A stretch of DNA of 13,081 nt from Buchnera aphidicola (Melaphis rhois). GTDB taxonomy: Bacteria; Pseudomonadota; Gammaproteobacteria; Enterobacterales; Enterobacteriaceae. The position numbers and the translations under genes are program-made. Location: assembly GCF_005080745.1 (NCBI RefSeq), contig NZ_CP033004.1, positions 549,936 to 563,016 on the forward strand. The letters are read 5' to 3'. The stretch's first letter is position 1. Each line of letters opens with the position of its first letter. Positions 8,429-13,081 of the stretch are shown piece after piece. The notes beneath the pieces were generated by a model, which was not told the origin of the DNA, ran no database searches, and saw only the letters and a list, made by a program, of their open reading frames with translations.

Positions 8429-8442
8429 AATATTAGAACTTT
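8429..8442 (+). repeat. 14-bp direct repeat in the leuD-leuA gap, copy 1
   Basis: AATATTAGAACTTT, repeated exactly at 8565-8578, with starts 136 bp apart in the same orientation. Two copies are too few to call iterons of a replication origin, but the location in the presumed plasmid-backbone remnant makes the pair worth noting. Confidence 0.4.
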
Positions 8443-8564
8443 TTATGAAACAGTATTGAATCATTTATTAGAAGCACAATTTCAACTATTGAATTACTAT
8501 TTTCAGTATATCTATATTAATACATATATACTATCATTTAATAAAATTAATATTATTCAAACTA

Positions 8565-8578
8565 AATATTAGAACTTT
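8565..8578 (+). repeat. 14-bp direct repeat in the leuD-leuA gap, copy 2
   Basis: AATATTAGAACTTT, identical to 8429-8442. Flanking bases differ between the copies (TTATG versus AACTTG on the right), so the repeated unit ends here. Confidence 0.4.
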
Positions 8579-8688
8579 AACTTGTAATTGCTTCATACTA
8601 TGCAATCATTACTTATGGAATATTATCTCATAAAAACTAATTACATTTTTTCTAATAAAATTATAAAAGTATTACAGTTTTTTGTTTA

Positions 8689-8708
8689 TGACATTATAAA
8701 ATATGTCA
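8689..8708. repeat. Inverted repeat TGACAT-N8-ATGTCA upstream of leuA
   Basis: A perfect 6-bp inverted repeat with an 8-bp AT centre lies about 380-400 bp upstream of the leuA start. The arm overlaps a minus-strand TTGACA hexamer, and a minus-strand TATAAT (8698-8693) lies in the centre, only 5 bp from it. It could be an operator relic, an origin relic or chance. Confidence 0.3.
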
Positions 8709-8846
8709 AATTAAACAAACTACGATATATTTTTTAAGAAATTTATTTAAAACTGATACAATTAATTATATTTACACATTCAAAATGTAATATATAACAA
8801 ATACTTAAAGCATCACAACATCTTTAAAATATAAATAATATATAAA

Positions 8847-9464
8847 CTAAAATTCATTAAAAACATTTAGAAAAGAAGGAATATTACTTTCATAATCTTC
8901 TATTTTTTTAATATGTTTCATAGTTAAATCTATATCATCTAATCCATTTAACATACAATATTTATAAAAATGATCGATTTCAAATATATAACGTTGATTA
9001 TTTACTAACACTTCATTAGTTTCTAAATTAATTGTTATAGATAAATTAGAATTTTTTAATGCTAATCCGAATAAATAATTTATTATATTTTTTGATAATA
9101 CTACAGGCAATAAACCATTTTTAATACTGTTACTATAAAAAATATCAGCAAAACTGGATGCTAAAATTGCTTTAAATCCATAATCTAATAATGCCCAAAC
9201 AGCATGTTCTCTAGATGAGCCACATCCAAAATTTTCTCTCGACAATAAAATTGTCGCATGTTTATAACAAATCCGATTTAAAACAAAATTATAATTTAAA
9301 GTAAAAGAACAATCATCTAAATACCTCCAATCATTGAATAAATATTTTCCAAATCCCGATTTAGTAATCTTTTGTAAAAATTGTTTAGGAATAATTACAT
9401 CAGTGTCTACATTAGATATATCTAAAGGGACAACTATTCCAGTATGACAAACAAACTTAGACAT
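8847..9464 (-). CDS. leuD: 3-isopropylmalate dehydratase small subunit
   Basis: Small, swivelling subunit that pairs with LeuC to isomerise 2-isopropylmalate to 3-isopropylmalate via 2-isopropylmaleate. The product of 205 aa (E. coli 201) begins with HTGIVVPLDISNVDTDVIIPKQFLQ, and the segment NFGCGSSREHAVWAL (substrate-binding loop) is intact. GFKAILASSFADIFY and CMLNGLDDIDLT follow. The C-terminus carries a few residues beyond the E. coli end. The start is ATG 9464, supported by AGGAA (9475-9471) 6 nt upstream. It lies 26 bp downstream of leuC, so the two are cotranscribed and their products form a heterodimer. It is followed by the 538-bp gap before leuA. Confidence 0.97.
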   Translation of the reverse strand: MSKFVCHTGIVVPLDISNVDTDVIIPKQFLQKITKSGFGKYLFNDWRYLDDCSFTLNYNFVLNRICYKHATILLSRENFGCGSSREHAVWALLDYGFKAILASSFADIFYSNSIKNGLLPVVLSKNIINYLFGLALKNSNLSITINLETNEVLVNNQRYIFEIDHFYKYCMLNGLDDIDLTMKHIKKIEDYESNIPSFLNVFNEF

Positions 9465-9490
9465 TATAACTTCCTATAAAAAATTCTATA

Positions 9491-10894
9491 TTAATATCTT
9501 AATTTTCTAACATCTACAAAAGAACCATGAATCGCTGCAGCGGCAGCCATTAAAGGGCTAACTAAATGTGTCCTCCCTCCTCTACCTTGGCGTCCTTCAA
9601 AATTTCTATTGCTAGTTGATGCACAACGTTCTTTGTTACTCAAGTGATCTCCATTCATAGCTAAGCACATAGAACACCCAGAATGACGCCATTCAAATCC
9701 AGAATTGAGAAAAATCTTATCTAATCCTTCTAATTCTGCTTGCCTTTTTACCATACCTGAACCTGGAACAATAATAGCATGCACAGAACTAAATACACGC
9801 TTATATCGCACTATCTTTGCTATATCACGTAAATCTTCTATTCTAGAATTAGTACAAGACCCAATAAAAACTTTATCAATAGATATATCTGTTAAATACA
9901 TACCAGGCTCTAATCCCATATAATGCAATGATTGCTCTGCACTATTTCTTTCTGAAATATCATTATAAGAATCAAGAAATGGAATTTTTTCGTCAACCGA
10001 GATAACTTGACTCGGGTTAGTACCCCAAGTAATTTGAGGAGATAAAGAAGATATATCAAACGTTATTCTCTTATTAAAGATAGCGCCTTCATCAGACTTT
10101 AAAGAACTCCAATATAATAATGCACTTTTCCAATTCTTATTTTTTGGAGCATGCTTACAATTTTGTAAATATTTAAAAGTAATTTGATCCGGAGCAATAA
10201 TTCCTGACTTTGCACCCATTTCAATAACCATATTACATATAGTCATTCTACTTTCCATACTCAAACGTGAAATTAAATAGCCAGAAAACTCAATTACATA
10301 TCCAACTCCACCAGATACACCTAACTTTCCGATTATGAATAAAATTATGTCTTTTGCTGTCACTCCATAACTCATTGTGCCATTTATTTCTATATTCATA
10401 TTTTTAAAACGATTTTGTTTTATAGTTTGCGTCGCTAATACATGTTCTACCTCAGAAGTTCCAATACCAAAAGATAATGTACCAAAAGCTCCATGCGTAG
10501 AAGTATGCGAATCGCCACACACTATAGTCATACCTGGTAAAGTAATACCCTGTTCAGGTCCAACAACATGAACTATTCCTTGATCCGAATGGTTGAGATC
10601 AAATAAATTAATATTAAATTCTGTACAATTTTTTATCAATTCATACATCTGATTTTTAGCCAAATCAGTAGCACAATTTATATCTCTACTAATTGTTGGA
10701 ACATTGTGATCCATAGTTGCAAAAGTCTTGTTTGGCTGTCTTAATGATCTATTTTTTAAACGTATTTCATAAAATGCTTGAGGTGAAGTAACTTCATGTA
10801 TTAAATGCAAATCTATGTAAATAATTGGGGATTGACCCGGTTCTTCACATACTATATGAGCATCATATAATTTTTGGTAAAGTGTTCTTTTCAT
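9491..10894 (-). CDS. leuC: 3-isopropylmalate dehydratase large subunit
   Basis: Aconitase-family large subunit that carries the [4Fe-4S] cluster and works with LeuD in the second leucine-specific step. The product of 467 aa (E. coli 466) begins [15 protein letters not shown], and this homology sets the start at 10894. The frame extends upstream to 10963, but those 23 residues are out-of-frame leuB sequence. Cluster ligands C347 (IGSCTNSR) and C407/C410 (GCSMCLAMN) are at exactly the E. coli positions. [25 protein letters not shown] and the final [22 protein letters not shown] are intact. The start lies inside leuB, with a 32-nt overlap, directly after an A9 run. There is no clear Shine-Dalgarno, so translation is probably coupled to leuB. 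Confidence 0.97.
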   Translation of the reverse strand: MKRTLYQKLYDAHIVCEEPGQSPIIYIDLHLIHEVTSPQAFYEIRLKNRSLRQPNKTFATMDHNVPTISRDINCATDLAKNQMYELIKNCTEFNINLFDLNHSDQGIVHVVGPEQGITLPGMTIVCGDSHTSTHGAFGTLSFGIGTSEVEHVLATQTIKQNRFKNMNIEINGTMSYGVTAKDIILFIIGKLGVSGGVGYVIEFSGYLISRLSMESRMTICNMVIEMGAKSGIIAPDQITFKYLQNCKHAPKNKNWKSALLYWSSLKSDEGAIFNKRITFDISSLSPQITWGTNPSQVISVDEKIPFLDSYNDISERNSAEQSLHYMGLEPGMYLTDISIDKVFIGSCTNSRIEDLRDIAKIVRYKRVFSSVHAIIVPGSGMVKRQAELEGLDKIFLNSGFEWRHSGCSMCLAMNGDHLSNKERCASTSNRNFEGRQGRGGRTHLVSPLMAAAAAIHGSFVDVRKLRY

Positions 10895-11990
10895 TTTTTT
10901 TTCTACAAGATAGTAATTTAGAAATAATATCACCGATTTCGCTAGTGCTAATAAACTGACCATTATTATCCGATATATCTTTAGTTCGATAACCCAAGCT
11001 TAGCACTTCATTTACCACGGAATCAATCATGTCGGCCATAATACTTAATTGAAAACTATATCGAATCAACATGCTGATTGATAAAACTAATGCAATAGGA
11101 TTAGCTATATTTTTTCCTTCAATGTCAGGAGCTGAACCTCCTGCTGGTTCATATAAACCAAACTTTTTCTCATTTAAGCTAGCTGACGGCAATAAACCTA
11201 TTGAACCAGTAATAACTGCACATTCATCAGACAATATATCTCCGAACAAATTAGAACATAAAATTACATCAAATTTATCAGGATTTTTAATAATTTGCAT
11301 TACAGCATTATCAATATATAAATGAGACAACTTTACTTTAGGATATTCTAAAGATATACGACTAACTGTTTTTCTCCACAATACAGAAGTTTCTAATACA
11401 TTAGCTTTATCAATAGAGGCAACATTACATTTTCTCGTTAATGCTAACTTAAAAGCAATATGAGCGATTCTTTCAATTTCAAACTGATAATATATTTCAG
11501 TATCAAATGAATACTTGTTGGAATTTTCGTATTTAGTGCCTTTGTGGTTACCAAAATAAATTCCACCTGTCAACTCACGTACACATAAGATATTGCAACC
11601 TTTTATAGCTATATCAGATCGAAGAGGGGATAAAAACTCTAATCCAGAGTACAGTTTAGCAGGTCTTAAATTTGCAAATAAATTAAAATATTTTCTTAAA
11701 GGCAGTAATGCTGCTCTTTCTGGTTGTAAATTAGGTGGTAATCTACTCCATTTTGGACCTCCCACGGCACCAAATAAAATTGCATCAGACTTCTTACATC
11801 CATCTAATGTCTCTTGAGGTAATGCAATACCATGTCTATCTATAGCAATACCACCAACATCATATTCTTTAGTTTGAATATCTATAAAAAAATCCTTTTG
11901 AAGTACTTTTAAAATTTTATATCCTTCCTTAATAATTTCAGGTCCTATTCCATCTCCGGGTAAAACTGCAATTTTATATTTTCGATTCAT
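10863..11990 (-). CDS. leuB: 3-isopropylmalate dehydrogenase
   Basis: NAD-dependent enzyme that oxidises and decarboxylates 3-isopropylmalate to 2-ketoisocaproate, the last leucine-specific step before transamination. The product of 375 aa (E. coli 363) contains [11 protein letters not shown] (8-18), FGAVGGPKW (73-81), [16 protein letters not shown] (96-113), [10 protein letters not shown] (Tyr145) and SIDKANVL (Lys195). It also has the metal-ligand region IDNAVMQ (Asp227) and [12 protein letters not shown] (Asp251, Asp255), and the NAD-binding [19 protein letters not shown]. Homology ends at about GDIISKLLS. The last ~10 residues (after CRKK) are not family-like and come from reading past the A9 run into leuC. 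The start is ATG 11990, with only a distant AGGT about 14 nt upstream. It is the first gene of the permuted cluster and divergent from yggS. Confidence 0.97.
   Translation of the reverse strand: MNRKYKIAVLPGDGIGPEIIKEGYKILKVLQKDFFIDIQTKEYDVGGIAIDRHGIALPQETLDGCKKSDAILFGAVGGPKWSRLPPNLQPERAALLPLRKYFNLFANLRPAKLYSGLEFLSPLRSDIAIKGCNILCVRELTGGIYFGNHKGTKYENSNKYSFDTEIYYQFEIERIAHIAFKLALTRKCNVASIDKANVLETSVLWRKTVSRISLEYPKVKLSHLYIDNAVMQIIKNPDKFDVILCSNLFGDILSDECAVITGSIGLLPSASLNEKKFGLYEPAGGSAPDIEGKNIANPIALVLSISMLIRYSFQLSIMADMIDSVVNEVLSLGYRTKDISDNNGQFISTSEIGDIISKLLSCRKKNEKNTLPKII
10894..10902 (-). other. A9 tract at the leuB-leuC junction
   Basis: Nine consecutive A on the coding strand immediately precede the TG of the leuC start (the last A is the A of ATG). 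In the leuB frame the codons read AGA-AAA-AAA-AAT-GAA. Adding one A gives AGA-AAA-AAA-AAA-TGA, a stop overlapping the leuC ATG as ATGA. Removing one A gives AGA-AAA-AAA-ATG, which fuses leuB in frame to leuC. Long A runs in Buchnera are known sites of RNA-polymerase slippage. Confidence 0.75.
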
Positions 11991-11991
11991 A

Positions 11992-12002
11992 TATACTTAT
12001 AA
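11992..12002 (+). repeat. Right copy of the 11-bp direct repeat bounding the leu block
   Basis: TATACTTATAA, identical to 6756-6766. It lies just 2 nt before the leuB start codon on the coding strand (TTATAAGTATA-T-ATG). Joining the two edges through one copy would give leuA stop TAA, six bases and then leuB ATG. That is a tight operon spacing like that of E. coli, where leuA and leuB nearly abut. Confidence 0.5.
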
Positions 12003-12058
12003 TTACCTAAACTGAGAACATTCTTTAAAAACTATTCAAAAATATTAAAATGTTTCTG

Positions 12059-12078
12059 AATAACTAATAGTAGTTATT
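12059..12078. repeat. Palindrome AATAACTA-N4-TAGTTATT upstream of leuB
   Basis: A perfect 8-bp inverted repeat with a 4-bp centre (ATAG) lies 69-88 bp upstream of leuB in the 241-bp divergent leuB/yggS spacer. It could be a leader hairpin or operator for the leuBCD transcript or yggS. No leucine-codon-rich leader peptide is visible near it, so attenuation of the E. coli leu type is not supported. No convincing -35/-10 pair was found in this spacer. Confidence 0.35.
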
Positions 12079-12231
12079 ACCTTGTATTAAAACGTTAAAA
12101 ATAACATATTTTAAAATAAAAATTTATATATTTATCAATATTATTATAAAATAATTAATATTTACTATATAATATTTTGTTTAATTATTAAAATAGTATA
12201 TTTACAATAATCTTATAATAAAATCATATTC

Positions 12232-12900
12232 ATGTTAAAAATACAAAAAAAATTAAATGACATACAAAATAATATCGTTTCTATAAGTTACGAATATGGA
12301 ATAAATCCAAAAAACATAAAGATATTAGTAGTAAGCAAATCACGATCTATTGAAGAAATAAAAAAAGTAATTTTATGCAAACAATATAATTTTGGAGAAA
12401 GTTACGTACAAGAAAGTTTACTAAAAATTAATACATTTAAACATATTCAATGGCATTTTATTGGAAATATTCAATCTAACAAAATTCGCTTTATTTCTAC
12501 TAACTTTTCTTGGTGTCACACTGTAAAAAATGAGAATACAGCTAAAATGTTAAATAAATATCGTTTTAACATGACTCCAAAATTAAATATTTTAATACAA
12601 ATAGATATTAGAAACAATTTTATTACATCAAAATTAAATATAAATAATTTTAAGACATTAGTAAAAAAAATAACATTTTTAGAAAACTTAAATTTAAGAG
12701 GAATAATGGGCATGCCATATAAATGTATTAATTATAATGATCAACTAAAATCGTATAAACATATAAAATTATATTCTTCCATAATCAAAGACATACATCC
12801 TGAAGCGGATACTATATCCTTAGGAACTAGTCATGATATGAAAGCTGCTATAATATCTGGTAGTACATTAATAAGAATAGGATCACTAATTTTTAATTAA
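12232..12900 (+). CDS. yggS: YggS/PROSC-family pyridoxal-phosphate homeostasis protein
   Basis: Single-domain PLP-binding protein with the fold of alanine racemase's N-terminal barrel. Family members help maintain PLP and amino-acid balance and are not known to be enzymes. The product of 222 aa (E. coli 234) shows ILVVSKS with the PLP Schiff-base lysine at Lys36, then FGESYVQESL-KI, IQWHFIGNIQSNK, LNILIQIDI, LRGIMGMP, the SLGTSHDMKAAI phosphate-binding region and GSTLIRIGSLIFN. The usual ending IFG-AR-Y is cut to IFN followed by a stop, so about nine residues are lost from the C-terminal tail, with core motifs kept. In E. coli yggR-yggS follows yqgF. Here yggR is absent and the leu block lies between. 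The Shine-Dalgarno is poor. Confidence 0.94.
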   Translation: MLKIQKKLNDIQNNIVSISYEYGINPKNIKILVVSKSRSIEEIKKVILCKQYNFGESYVQESLLKINTFKHIQWHFIGNIQSNKIRFISTNFSWCHTVKNENTAKMLNKYRFNMTPKLNILIQIDIRNNFITSKLNINNFKTLVKKITFLENLNLRGIMGMPYKCINYNDQLKSYKHIKLYSSIIKDIHPEADTISLGTSHDMKAAIISGSTLIRIGSLIFN

Positions 12901-12906
12901 TACTAC

Positions 12907-12932
12907 TTTAAAAAAATACAACATTTTTTAAA
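12907..12932 (+). terminator. Weak A/T hairpin after yggS
   Basis: TTTAAAAAA (12907-12915) can pair with TTTTTTAAA (12924-12932) across an 8-nt loop, 7 nt after the yggS stop. With no G-C pair it would be a weak terminator and may be chance in such sequence. The remaining bases to 13081 are AT-rich and show no gene. Confidence 0.2.
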
Positions 12933-13081
12933 AAATTAAAATTTAAATATTAGTACATATCACTTTAAATTTTTTAAGTTACATGAAATTTTTAAATTTA
13001 TATTTAATAAATTTTATATGCTTTAATATATATAAAAGTTTGTTATTTTATTTAATATAAAAAATATTAAAAATAAATATA

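Larger units (their letters stand above)
8309..8846. other. 538-bp gene-free spacer leuD-leuA, candidate plasmid backbone remnant
   Basis: If the block is an integrated circular plasmid, this stretch joins the old downstream side of leuD to the old upstream side of leuA. That is where Buchnera leu plasmids carry replication genes and other ORFs. It is far too short for an intact repA gene, and I recognise no RepA, heat-shock (Ibp) or YqhA fragment in six frames. It does hold a 14-bp direct repeat (8429-8442 and 8565-8578) and an inverted repeat (8689-8708). The leuA ribosome-binding site is at its left end. A minus-strand TTGACA at 8709-8704 has no -10 at proper spacing. The leuA promoter is therefore not resolved. 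Confidence 0.5.
6756..12002 (-). mobile_element. Inferred integrated leucine-plasmid segment (leuB-leuC-leuD-gap-leuA)
   Basis: Gene order is a circular permutation of leuABCD. The block lies opposite in strand to its neighbours, between yqgF and yggS, which occur in that order in E. coli. An 11-bp direct repeat TATACTTATAA bounds it, at 6756-6766 over the leuA stop and at 11992-12002 just before leuB. It is established that leuABCD is plasmid-borne in many Buchnera lineages and chromosomal, at differing positions, in others. This was interpreted as independent transfers from plasmid to chromosome. I infer single-crossover integration of a circular leu plasmid at the leuA-leuB junction. No transposase, integrase or replication gene is present, so this is a fossil insertion and not an autonomous element. 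Confidence 0.6.

Noticed and set aside
8396..8572. 58-codon open stretch on the plus strand in the leuD-leuA gap (includes LNHLLEAQFQLLNYYF)
   Set aside because: No ATG start (only an internal TTG at 8456), no ribosome-binding site and no resemblance I can recognise to RepA, Ibp, YqhA or other Buchnera plasmid proteins. Open runs of this size occur by chance.
10895..10963. Upstream in-frame extension of leuC (23 codons)
   Set aside because: Entirely inside leuB in another frame and without LeuC homology. MKRTLYQKL is the family start.

Overview
The window looks like chromosome from a highly reduced, AT-rich gammaproteobacterial endosymbiont, most probably Buchnera aphidicola, the obligate symbiont of aphids. 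Every real protein is a close, nearly full-length relative of an Escherichia coli protein. Base composition is strongly AT-biased, with many A8-A10 runs inside genes. Intergenic DNA is very AT-rich and carries no recognisable genes. The leucine cluster is also a Buchnera hallmark. I identified the organism from the sequence alone and do not name the aphid host.

Layout: the 3' part of bioH (+) runs off the left edge. It converges on ssb (-). A 333-bp divergent spacer separates ssb from dusA (+), followed by dnaB (+). After a 502-bp gene-free stretch come gshB-yqgE-yqgF (+), an apparent operon with a good sigma70-type promoter at 4448-4476. Then follows a leucine cluster on the minus strand, transcribed leuB-leuC-leuD-(538-bp gap)-leuA. 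Next is yggS (+), and the last 181 bp hold no gene. No tRNA, rRNA, CRISPR or insertion sequence was seen.

Functionally, ssb and dnaB belong to DNA replication. dusA makes dihydrouridine in tRNA, and yqgF is the RuvX/YqgF nuclease-fold protein of rRNA maturation. gshB makes glutathione, bioH serves the pimeloyl step of biotin synthesis, and yggS is a PLP-homeostasis protein. leuA, leuC/leuD and leuB encode all the enzymes from 2-ketoisovalerate to 2-ketoisocaproate, the leucine-specific branch with which a symbiont can feed its host.

The striking part is 6756-12002. The leucine genes are in circularly permuted order (leuBCD-A rather than leuABCD). They sit on the opposite strand between yqgF and yggS, which lie in the same order in E. 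coli. The block is bounded by an 11-bp direct repeat (TATACTTATAA), one copy over the leuA stop codon and the other 2 nt upstream of the leuB start. This is what single-crossover (Campbell-type) integration of a circular leuABCD plasmid would leave, if it occurred by microhomology at the leuA-leuB junction. Inside the block, leuB and leuC overlap by 32 nt across an A9 run. One more A would restore a classic ATGA stop/start overlap, and one fewer would fuse the two genes in frame.
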